Positions 31,889 through 39,104 of a DNA stretch of 64,000 nucleotides are shown here, in pieces. Source of the stretch: Chelativorans sp. ZYF759. GTDB lineage: Bacteria > Pseudomonadota > Alphaproteobacteria > Rhizobiales > Rhizobiaceae. Position 1 is the first letter of the stretch, and each line of letters begins with the position of its first letter. The notes under the pieces are model-generated. The model worked only from the letters and a program-made list of their open reading frames with translations, made no database searches and was not told where the DNA came from. The stretch covers positions 21,112-85,111 of the forward strand of contig NZ_WVVV01000017.1 of the NCBI RefSeq assembly GCF_012911015.1, read 5' to 3'. The position numbers and the translations under genes are program-made.

Positions 31889-31898
31889 TGCAGCCCAC

Positions 31899-32291
31899 TC
31901 AGTCCTCCGTGCGGCCTTCGCTTTCGCGATCGCGCTCGTAGCAGCGCTCGACAGGAAAACGCGGCAGCCAGGCTTCACGCCGGACGGTCCAGCTCTCATA
32001 ACTCGGCTTGAACTGATCCGGCATGTCGAGGGAGCCGAGATGGATCTCGATTTCGGCACCCAATCTGGCGAAGACCGATGAACCGCATCGCGGGCAGAAA
32101 TGTCGACCTTCATAATCGCGCGTGTCGCCCCTTATCGTGACGGCATCCTGCGGAAAGATTGCCGAGGCGTAGAAGAGGGCGCCGTGATGCTTACGGCAGT
32201 CGAGGCAGTGACAGATCCCGACCCGGTAGGGCCGGCCCGATGCAACGAAACGGACATCGCCGCAGAGGCAGCCGCCAGTGGAACTGTCCAC
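31899..32291 (-). CDS. GFA-family protein (second copy type)
   Basis: A 130-aa GFA-fold zinc protein, unlike the one at 28.7 kb in sequence beyond the cysteine pattern. Zinc cysteines are in GGCLCGDVRFVASG, ICHCLDCRKHHGALFYAS and FCPRCGSSVFAR. The GTG at 32291 is preferred because AAGGAG lies 7 bp upstream; an ATG at 32327 lacks a ribosome binding site. The C-terminal WTVRREAWLPRFP is common in this subgroup. It lies 74 bp downstream of the LOG-family gene on the same strand. Reaction unknown. Confidence 0.87.
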   Translation of the reverse strand: MDSSTGGCLCGDVRFVASGRPYRVGICHCLDCRKHHGALFYASAIFPQDAVTIRGDTRDYEGRHFCPRCGSSVFARLGAEIEIHLGSLDMPDQFKPSYESWTVRREAWLPRFPVERCYERDRESEGRTED

Positions 32292-32365
32292 GTCCTTCTC
32301 CTTCCGTCGCTTCAGGCAACCATGCACGAAATGACATGACGGTCTCGCTTCGGCGATGGCGCCAG

Positions 32366-32974
32366 CTACAGCCGGTCGATGACCCCGGGGTCGCCGCTTT
32401 CCGGCGTTTCTGCCGCGAATGCCTCGAGCAAGGCGGGCACGATTTCGTCGGCCTCGTCTACCACCATCGGGCGGATGCGCTGCAGGGAGTGAAGGAAGCC
32501 TTCCTCCTTCATGTGATCGATCAGCGCGAGCACCGGGTCCCAGAACCCGCCAATATTCGCGAAAACGATGGGCTTGGAGTGTCGACCGAGCTGGGCCCAG
32601 GTCATGATCTCGACGATCTCCTCCAGCGTCCCGATGCCGCCCGGCAGTGCCACGAAGGCGTCGGACTCCTCGAACATGAGGTGCTTTCTGGCATGCATAT
32701 CCTCGGTCACGACCAGTTCGAGGTTCGCCACCTGCACAGGGCCAGACGTCTCCTTGCCGATCAGGAAACGCGGGATGATCCCCAGGATAGTCCCGCCGGC
32801 ATCGGAGGTTCCCCGCGCAACGGCGCCCATGACGCCGTTGGTGCCGCCGCCATAGACGAGGCGCATTCCGCTGCCGGCCAGGTCACGGCCCAGATCGCGG
32901 CCAGCCTGGAGATAGGTTTCGCCGCGCCCGTCGGAAGAACCGCAATAGACGCAGATGGATCGAATCGAGCTCAT
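32366..32974 (-). CDS. LOG-family protein (cytokinin riboside 5'-monophosphate phosphoribohydrolase-like)
   Basis: A 202-aa LOG/TIGR00730-type Rossmann protein. Known members release free bases from cytokinin or purine nucleoside 5'-monophosphates. ATG 32974 starts SSIRSICVYCGSSDG. The active-site motif PGGIGTLEE lies at residues 111-119, preceded by the conserved Arg96-Lys97 (MHARKHLMFEESDAFVAL) and LVYGGGTNGVMG near 40-50. Extension to 33010 adds unconserved residues. It is divergent from the LysM gene with a 115-bp spacer. Confidence 0.93.
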   Translation of the reverse strand: MSSIRSICVYCGSSDGRGETYLQAGRDLGRDLAGSGMRLVYGGGTNGVMGAVARGTSDAGGTILGIIPRFLIGKETSGPVQVANLELVVTEDMHARKHLMFEESDAFVALPGGIGTLEEIVEIMTWAQLGRHSKPIVFANIGGFWDPVLALIDHMKEEGFLHSLQRIRPMVVDEADEIVPALLEAFAAETPESGDPGVIDRL

Positions 32975-33089
32975 GGCTGCATTGGTCTTCGCCAAAACGG
33001 TGGCGGTCAAGCAGTAGCCGCCCTTTTTCTTGTGGCAGTGCGAAAAACACGCTATGGCCCGACGATCCGGCTAAGGAACGAGAATCGTC

Positions 33090-35207
33090 ATGGCTTATTG
33101 GCTCAAGGTACTGCTCTTCGGCGGCGGCGTCGCAGTTGCCGGCGTCGGCACAGCCTATCTGAGCGGGGCACTCGACCCCTGGTTCGAAACGACCGAGCAG
33201 CCGGTGGTCGCCTCGTTGCCGGAGGGTGAGACCCGTGCCGAGCCTGCCGCGTTACAGGTCGAGGACGGTGACGAGATCGACGCCGAGGGTGCCGATATCG
33301 AGGACACCGCCGCCGCAACCGTCGGCGAGGATCTGGTCGTACCGGAATTCGACCTCGTCCGGGTCGAGCCGGACGGCTCCATGGTCATTGCCGGGCGCGC
33401 AGAGCCCGATGCCACCGTCGAGGTGCTGACGGGCAGTCGGGTGCTGGCTACCGTAGGGGCCGGGGCGGGCGGCGACTTCGCGGCCGTTCTGGACGAGCCG
33501 CTCCCACCCGGCGACTATCAGATCGTTCTGCGCTCGACGTCCGAAGCAAATGTCGTGTCATCCGTCGAAACGGCGATCGTCTCCGTGCCCGAGACGGCGG
33601 ATGGACAGGTGCTCGCACTGGTCGAGGAGCCCGGCAGTCCTTCGCGGCTGATCATGGTCCCGGAGGCGACCGAGGCGCCGATTCTGGATGAAGACATCGA
33701 TCTCGCGGACGCTTCGCAGGATCGTCCCGAGGGTGAAGCGGCCGCACAGGCAGCCGCCGAGGAACCCCAACCCGACGTTTCGGTTGCGGAGCTCGACCTT
33801 GCTGAATCCGCGCCCGAGCCGCAGCAGCCAGTGGAGGCCGAGGTCACCGAGATGGAGCCCGACGCCGAATTGGCTGAGGAGGCCGTTGCCGGTGCCGAGG
33901 AAACCGAAGAGGACGTAGCGGAATCGGCTTCAGCCGAAGAAGAAGTCGCCGGCGTCTCTGCGTCGGCAGGCGACGCGACGTCTCCGGTTGTCACAGACGA
34001 GCCTTCCCAGGATGCTGTCGCCGATGGTGACGAGGCTGGGGTCGGGCAGGATGAGCCGGTCGAAACCGCCCAGGTGGAAGAACCCGCCCAGCCCGCAGAC
34101 ACGACCGATGGCACGGAGCTGACCGAGACGGAGCTGGATATTGCCGCGCTTCCGCTGGAAGAATCCGATGAACCCGCAACGTCGTCATCGGCTCCGGTTA
34201 CGGACATTTTTGTCGAGGCTGTCGAGATCGATGGCGAAACGGTCTTTGTCGCCGGGCATGCCGAGCCTGGGCGTTTCGTGCGCGTCTATGCCAACGAGAT
34301 ATTGCTGGGGGAGACGCGTGCATCGGAGGGTGGTCGTTTTCTCATCGAAGCACGGGTTGACCTGCCGATAGGCGACTACATCATTCGAGCCGATCTTCTC
34401 GGCAGCGACGGCAGTGTGATTGCCCGCGCTGCTGTTCCTTTCGAGCGGGAACCGGGTGAGTCGATTGCCGCCGTGGCGCCTCGGGCACCGGCTACCCAGC
34501 CCGAACCGGCCGGGCAGGGCGATGCATCGGCCGGCGTGGAAATGGAAGCGGGTGCGGACGAGCGCGCTGCCGAAACGGCAGCGGCGCCGGCGGAAGAGCG
34601 ACAGGAAACCGCAGCCGCAGCGCCGGAGGCAGGCGAACTCTCGGACGAAGGCCAGGCGGCCGCCGCTGGCGCCACGACGGAAGACCAGCCGGCTGCAGCG
34701 ATGGCGCCTTCCGAAGGCGAGCCGGCTGTCGAATCTGGTGATCAGGCGGCCGCCGCAGACGAGGCCGAGGAGACCGTTCCCAGCCCGGCGGCGTCACAGC
34801 AGCCTGAGCTTTCTGCCGCTGAGACCTCCGACGCGCATGCCGAAGAACAGGTGGCGGCGCCCGCGGGTACGCCAGACACATCGGGCGCTCCCGGGGAGCA
34901 GATGGCGGCAGCCGAGCCGGGCGCTGATGCGACCCTCTCGCCAGCGTTGGAGCGCGTGGACGGCGCGGTCATCATCCGCCGGGGCGACAATCTGTGGCGG
35001 ATTTCGCGCCGCGTCTATGGCCAGGGCGTACGCTTCTCGACCATCTATCTCGCCAACCAGGACCAGATCCGGAACCCGGATCTCATCTGGCCCGGTCAGG
35101 TCTTCACGGTTCCAGCCGAGACGGCGCAAGGCGAGGCGGCCGATCTTGAGGCGCTGGGCGAACAGGCAGTCGATCCCTCGCAGGTGCCGGGCGAAATCAT
35201 TCGCTGA
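33090..35207 (+). CDS. LysM and Ig-like repeat envelope protein with acidic disordered region
   Basis: A 705-aa protein with an uncleaved-looking N-terminal membrane anchor (residues about 5-26), a first Ig-like beta domain near residues 87-165 (VPEFDLVRVEPDGSMVIAGR), a long Glu/Ala/Pro-rich disordered stretch, a second similar Ig-like domain near 370-450 (VEIDGETVFVAGHAEPGRFV), more acidic low-complexity sequence, and a C-terminal LysM domain (RRGDNLWRISRRVYGQG and NPDLIWPGQVFTVP). The layout suggests a periplasmic spacer reaching from the inner membrane to peptidoglycan. Function unknown. A possible promoter, TTGTGG-N16-CTATGG at 33030-33057, precedes it. The start has AAGGAACG upstream. 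Confidence 0.88.
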   Translation: MAYWLKVLLFGGGVAVAGVGTAYLSGALDPWFETTEQPVVASLPEGETRAEPAALQVEDGDEIDAEGADIEDTAAATVGEDLVVPEFDLVRVEPDGSMVIAGRAEPDATVEVLTGSRVLATVGAGAGGDFAAVLDEPLPPGDYQIVLRSTSEANVVSSVETAIVSVPETADGQVLALVEEPGSPSRLIMVPEATEAPILDEDIDLADASQDRPEGEAAAQAAAEEPQPDVSVAELDLAESAPEPQQPVEAEVTEMEPDAELAEEAVAGAEETEEDVAESASAEEEVAGVSASAGDATSPVVTDEPSQDAVADGDEAGVGQDEPVETAQVEEPAQPADTTDGTELTETELDIAALPLEESDEPATSSSAPVTDIFVEAVEIDGETVFVAGHAEPGRFVRVYANEILLGETRASEGGRFLIEARVDLPIGDYIIRADLLGSDGSVIARAAVPFEREPGESIAAVAPRAPATQPEPAGQGDASAGVEMEAGADERAAETAAAPAEERQETAAAAPEAGELSDEGQAAAAGATTEDQPAAAMAPSEGEPAVESGDQAAAADEAEETVPSPAASQQPELSAAETSDAHAEEQVAAPAGTPDTSGAPGEQMAAAEPGADATLSPALERVDGAVIIRRGDNLWRISRRVYGQGVRFSTIYLANQDQIRNPDLIWPGQVFTVPAETAQGEAADLEALGEQAVDPSQVPGEIIR

Positions 35208-35240
35208 TCCTGCCCGATGTGACCGAAAGACCGCTTGCCC

Positions 35241-35278
35241 ATTCATCGTTCATCGTATATCGCCGATGAACGATGAAT
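35241..35278. promoter_or_regulatory. ArsR-type operator/promoter overlapping the arsR start codon
   Basis: A perfect inverted repeat with 15-bp arms (35241-35255 and 35264-35278; half-site ATTCATCGTTCATCG) and an 8-bp centre TATATCGC. The right arm contains the arsR ATG at 35273. TTGCCC at 35235-35240 and TATATC/TATCGC at the palindrome centre make a plausible promoter, which would start the mRNA at or next to the ATG. Autorepression by ArsR and a leaderless transcript are inferred. Confidence 0.65.
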
Positions 35279-35629
35279 GATCTTCAATCAGCTCACTCCG
35301 CTCAGGCGGATTCCGTCCGTCGCGGCATCGCCGGGCAGCTCGGCGCGCTGGCGCACCCGGCGCGCATCCATATTCTCCAGCATCTGTCGGGCTGCGACGC
35401 CTGCTGTTGCAAGGATGTGGTGGAAAGGCTCGATCTCGCGCAATCGACCGTCTCCCAGCATCTCAAAGTGCTTGTCGACGCCAGGCTGGTGCGGATGACT
35501 TCCGAAGGCCAGCGCTCTCGCTACGAGGTCGACCGTGAGGCGCTGGCCAAGCTTTCGCATTCGGTGGGCGGCCTGCTGAATGCCTGCTGCGCCGGCACGG
35601 CAGAGAAAAATCAAGGTTCTGAAACTTGA
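35273..35629 (+). CDS. ArsR-family metal/thiol-responsive repressor
   Basis: A 118-aa winged-helix repressor. The ArsR core is clear: LGALAHPARIHILQHL, recognition helix LAQSTVSQHLKVLVDARLV and wing SEGQRSRYEVD. A cysteine cluster CDACCCKD (Cys41, 44, 45, 46) sits at the helix-3 position where ArsR/CadC proteins bind thiophilic metals, and a second pair, Cys105-Cys106, lies at the C-terminus; a soft-metal or persulfide sensor is likely. Its ATG lies inside its putative operator. The stop overlaps the exporter gene start (TTGA), so repressor and exporter form one coupled operon. Confidence 0.9.
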   Translation: MNDLQSAHSAQADSVRRGIAGQLGALAHPARIHILQHLSGCDACCCKDVVERLDLAQSTVSQHLKVLVDARLVRMTSEGQRSRYEVDREALAKLSHSVGGLLNACCAGTAEKNQGSET

Positions 35630-37512
35630 GCGATACCACGAAAGTCTCCGCCGAATCGGGCTCGGTTTTCCAGACGCTCGTTCACTTGTGGCCCTATATG
35701 TGGCCCGATGACCGTCCCGACCTGAAGAGCCGCGTCTTATGGGCCTCCGTCTTTCTGGTCATTGCCAAGCTCATACTGGTGCTGGTGCCCTATTTCTTCA
35801 AATGGGCAACCGAAGCGCTGACCGGGGAATTCGAGCCGATAGACTGGGTACCTGCTGTGCTGCTGGCGCCCGTCATGCTGGTAATCGCCTACAATGTGGT
35901 GCGGGTGGTCCAACTCGGCTTCAACCAGCTGCGCGATGCGCTGTTTGCGCGCGTCGGCCAGCATGCCGTGAGGCAACTGGCCTTCAAGACCTTCAAGCAT
36001 ATGCACGAACTGTCCCTGCGCTTCCATCTGGAGCGGCGGACCGGCGGGCTGTCACGCATCATCGAGCGCGGGGTGAAGGGGATCGAGGCGATCGTGCGCT
36101 TCACGATCCTCAATACGGTCCCGACCATCCTGGAATTTGCGCTGGTCGCGGTGATCTTCGCGATCACCTATGGCTGGATCTACGTGACGATCATCGCGGC
36201 GACGCTGTGGCTCTACACATGGTTCACGGTCAAGGCGAGCGACTGGCGGATCGCGATTCGCCGGCAGATGAACGACAGCGATACCGAAGCCAACACCAAG
36301 GCGATCGACTCGCTGCTCAACTACGAAACCGTCAAATATTTCAACAATGAGGAGATGGAGGCGGAGCGCTTCGACCGTTCGATGGAACGTTACGAGGCGG
36401 CCGCCACCAAGACCTGGACGTCGCTCGGCTGGCTCAATTTCGGGCAGGGCCTGATCTTCGGCGTGGGCATGGCGGCGGTGATGGGGCTTTCGGCCTGGGA
36501 AGTCACGCGCGGCACGCAGACGATCGGCGATTTCGTGTTCATCAACGCCATGCTCATGCAGCTTTCGGTGCCGCTGAATTTTATCGGCTTCATCTATCGC
36601 GAGATCCGTCAGGGCATCACTGATATCGAGAACATGTTCGAGCTCCTGAACGTGCCGGCGGAGGTGCGCGACCGGGCCGGCGCCGCGCCGCTTGTGGTCC
36701 GGGAGGGCATGGTACGCTTCGACAATGTTCAGTTTTCCTACGATCCGAACCGGCGCATCCTCAAGGGCATCAGCTTCGAGGTGCCGGCCGGCAAGACAGT
36801 CGCCATCGTCGGGCCCTCGGGGGCGGGCAAGTCGACCATCTCGCGGCTGCTCTTCCGGTTCTACGAACCGCAATCGGGCACGATCTCCATCGACGGTCAG
36901 AACATTGCCGACATTACCCAGAAATCGCTGCGCGAGGTGATCGGCATGGTTCCGCAGGATACGGTTCTGTTCAACGACACGATTGCCTACAATGTCCGCT
37001 ATGGCCGGTTTTCGGCCAGCCAGGAGGACATCGACAAGGCCGCCGAGATGGCCCAGATCGCCGGCTTCATCAAGCGGCTGCCCGAGGGCTACCGCACCAT
37101 GGTGGGCGAACGCGGCCTCAAACTGTCCGGCGGCGAAAAACAACGCGTGGCCATTGCCCGCACCATATTGAAGGCGCCGCCGATCCTCATCCTGGACGAG
37201 GCGACCTCGGCGCTCGATACGCAGACCGAACAGGAAATCCAGTCGGCGCTCGACACGGTCAGCCGTGGTCGCACGACCATCGTCATCGCCCACCGCCTCT
37301 CGACCGTCGTCAGTGCCGACGAGATCATTGTCCTGAAGGATGGCGAGATCGCCGAGCGGGGACGCCATGGGGAACTGTTGGAAAAGGCAGGCCTCTATGC
37401 GGCGATGTGGGACCGCCAGCGCGAGGCCACCGAGGCGGAGGAGCGATTGCGCAAGGCCCGCGAGGACGACGAGATGGGCGTCGTCGTTCGCCGTCGCCCC
37501 GCGGAGATCTGA
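35626..37512 (+). CDS. Atm1-type ABC exporter (half transporter)
   Basis: A 628-aa half ABC exporter with an N-terminal transmembrane domain and C-terminal ATPase. Atm1-like features include YETVKYFNNEEMEAERFDRS and the NFGQGLIFGVGMAAVM membrane segment. ATPase motifs: Walker [10 protein letters not shown] (residues about 396-404), Q-loop VPQDTVLFNDTIAYN, signature LSGGEKQR near 499, Walker B ILILDEATSALDT, H-loop IVIAHRLST. Atm1 homologues move glutathione- or thiol-bound metals or sulfur species. The TTG start overlaps the arsR stop, suggesting metal- or thiol-induced efflux. Export substrate is inferred. Confidence 0.92.
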   Translation: MSDTTKVSAESGSVFQTLVHLWPYMWPDDRPDLKSRVLWASVFLVIAKLILVLVPYFFKWATEALTGEFEPIDWVPAVLLAPVMLVIAYNVVRVVQLGFNQLRDALFARVGQHAVRQLAFKTFKHMHELSLRFHLERRTGGLSRIIERGVKGIEAIVRFTILNTVPTILEFALVAVIFAITYGWIYVTIIAATLWLYTWFTVKASDWRIAIRRQMNDSDTEANTKAIDSLLNYETVKYFNNEEMEAERFDRSMERYEAAATKTWTSLGWLNFGQGLIFGVGMAAVMGLSAWEVTRGTQTIGDFVFINAMLMQLSVPLNFIGFIYREIRQGITDIENMFELLNVPAEVRDRAGAAPLVVREGMVRFDNVQFSYDPNRRILKGISFEVPAGKTVAIVGPSGAGKSTISRLLFRFYEPQSGTISIDGQNIADITQKSLREVIGMVPQDTVLFNDTIAYNVRYGRFSASQEDIDKAAEMAQIAGFIKRLPEGYRTMVGERGLKLSGGEKQRVAIARTILKAPPILILDEATSALDTQTEQEIQSALDTVSRGRTTIVIAHRLSTVVSADEIIVLKDGEIAERGRHGELLEKAGLYAAMWDRQREATEAEERLRKAREDDEMGVVVRRRPAEI

Positions 37513-37594
37513 GCCGACGGCGGCAGGTTTCGTTGCGGGGCATTCCCGTTTGGTCTAAGCAGGCGCGGCAACAACGTCGAGGGCATTTCGCGTC

Positions 37595-38293
37595 ATGAGT
37601 CTGGTCGACACGATCAAGAACACCTTCGTTCCCATCAACCGGGAGGGCTGGCCGTTCATCGCGGGCTTCGCCGGGGTGACGCTCATCTTCGCGCTGTTTT
37701 CGACGACGCTGTTCTGGATCGGCCTCATCCTGACGGCCTGGTGCACCTACTTCTTCCGTGACCCGGAGCGTGTGACACCGGTCGACGACCGGCTGGTCAT
37801 CAGTCCTGCCGACGGCATCGTCAGTTCGGTCGGGCCCGCCATACCCCCGCGGGAACTCGATCTCGGCGCCGCCGAAATGACGCGCATTTCCGTCTTCATG
37901 AATGTCTTCTCGGTGCATGTGAACCGTGCGCCGGTGCGCGGCCGCATTACCCGGATCGAATATCGGGCCGGCAAGTTCCTCAACGCCGAAATGGACAAGG
38001 CGAGCATCGAGAACGAGCGCAACGGGGTGGTGATCGAGAGCCCCCATGGCGCCGTCGGCGTGGTCCAGGTGGCGGGGCTCGTTGCCCGACGTATCGTGTG
38101 CTGGGTCGAACAAGGCAACGACCTGTCCGTGGGCGATCGTTTCGGCATCATCCGCTTCGGATCGCGGCTGGACGTGTACCTGCCGACGGCCGTCGTGCCG
38201 CGTGTCGCCGTCGGCCAGACGGCGATCGCGGGAGAAACCATCATTGCTGAATTCGGCGAGGCTTCGGCTCTGCCGCTGGTCAGGATCAGCTGA
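37595..38293 (+). CDS. psd: Psd, phosphatidylserine decarboxylase (short type)
   Basis: Membrane-associated pyruvoyl enzyme that converts phosphatidylserine to phosphatidylethanolamine. The 232-aa size is that of the archaeal/alphaproteobacterial short form. There are two N-terminal membrane helices, then [12 protein letters not shown] and [16 protein letters not shown]. The self-cleavage site is Gly189-Ser190 in [13 protein letters not shown], which yields the pyruvoyl group. It is followed directly by pssA, the preceding enzyme of the pathway. Confidence 0.95.
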   Translation: MSLVDTIKNTFVPINREGWPFIAGFAGVTLIFALFSTTLFWIGLILTAWCTYFFRDPERVTPVDDRLVISPADGIVSSVGPAIPPRELDLGAAEMTRISVFMNVFSVHVNRAPVRGRITRIEYRAGKFLNAEMDKASIENERNGVVIESPHGAVGVVQVAGLVARRIVCWVEQGNDLSVGDRFGIIRFGSRLDVYLPTAVVPRVAVGQTAIAGETIIAEFGEASALPLVRIS

Positions 38294-39097
38294 GTGCCAC
38301 GCGGCCCCGATGACAGCCGCATGAAACGGCGGCGCAGGTTGCCGGCCATCCCGTTCAAGCTGTTCGTCCCCAACCTCATTACCGTCCTTGCAATCTGCGC
38401 GGGTCTGTCCGGGGTAAGGATGGCGCTGGAAGGGCGCATCGACATCGCCGTGATGCTGGTGCTGGTGGCTGCGCTCCTCGATGCCGTCGACGGCAAGGTG
38501 GCGCGTCTTCTCAAAGCAACTTCGCCCTTTGGCGCGCAGATGGATTCGCTGGCCGACATCGTCAATTTCGGGGTCGCACCGGCGCTGGTATTGTATGTGT
38601 TCGTGCTCGAAATGGCCGGGGCAATCGGCTGGACGGCCGCCCTCATCTACGCCATCGCCTGTGGCCTTCGTCTGGCACGCTTCAACATCATGCTGGACGA
38701 CCCTGATCGACCGGTGTGGAAGAATGACTATTTCGTGGGCGTGCCCGCTCCGGCCGGCGCGATCCTCGTCATGCTGCCGATCTATCTGGGGCTGCTGGGC
38801 CTTGAGGTCGATACCGGGTTCGCGCTGGTGGCGGGCGTCTATGTCGTCTTTGTCGGCGTGCTCATGATCAGCCAACTGCCCGTTTATTCCGGCAAGGCAA
38901 GCGGGCCACGGGTGCGCCGCGACCTTGTTATGCCGCTGATGCTGCTCATCGTCGCCTATGTGGCATTGCTGGCGAGCTTCACCTGGTTCACTCTGACCTT
39001 ATCCGTCCTGGCGTTTCTGGTCTTTCTCCCGTTCAGCTACAGGGCATATCGTCGGCGCGAGAAGCAGAGCCTCCCGCCGTTGCCGAAAGAAGGCTGA
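38294..39097 (+). CDS. pssA: PssA, CDP-diacylglycerol--serine phosphatidyltransferase
   Basis: Membrane CDP-alcohol phosphotransferase that makes phosphatidylserine from CDP-diacylglycerol and serine. GTG 38294 follows the psd stop with no gap; ATG 38321 is an alternative start (267 or 258 aa). The CDP-alcohol motif D-G-A-R-G-D-D is intact in DAVDGKVARLL, then SPFGAQMDSLADIVNFGVAP. About eight hydrophobic segments follow. Together psd and pssA supply phosphatidylethanolamine. Confidence 0.95.
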   Translation: MPRGPDDSRMKRRRRLPAIPFKLFVPNLITVLAICAGLSGVRMALEGRIDIAVMLVLVAALLDAVDGKVARLLKATSPFGAQMDSLADIVNFGVAPALVLYVFVLEMAGAIGWTAALIYAIACGLRLARFNIMLDDPDRPVWKNDYFVGVPAPAGAILVMLPIYLGLLGLEVDTGFALVAGVYVVFVGVLMISQLPVYSGKASGPRVRRDLVMPLMLLIVAYVALLASFTWFTLTLSVLAFLVFLPFSYRAYRRREKQSLPPLPKEG

Positions 39098-39104
39098 CTA
39101 AGCG

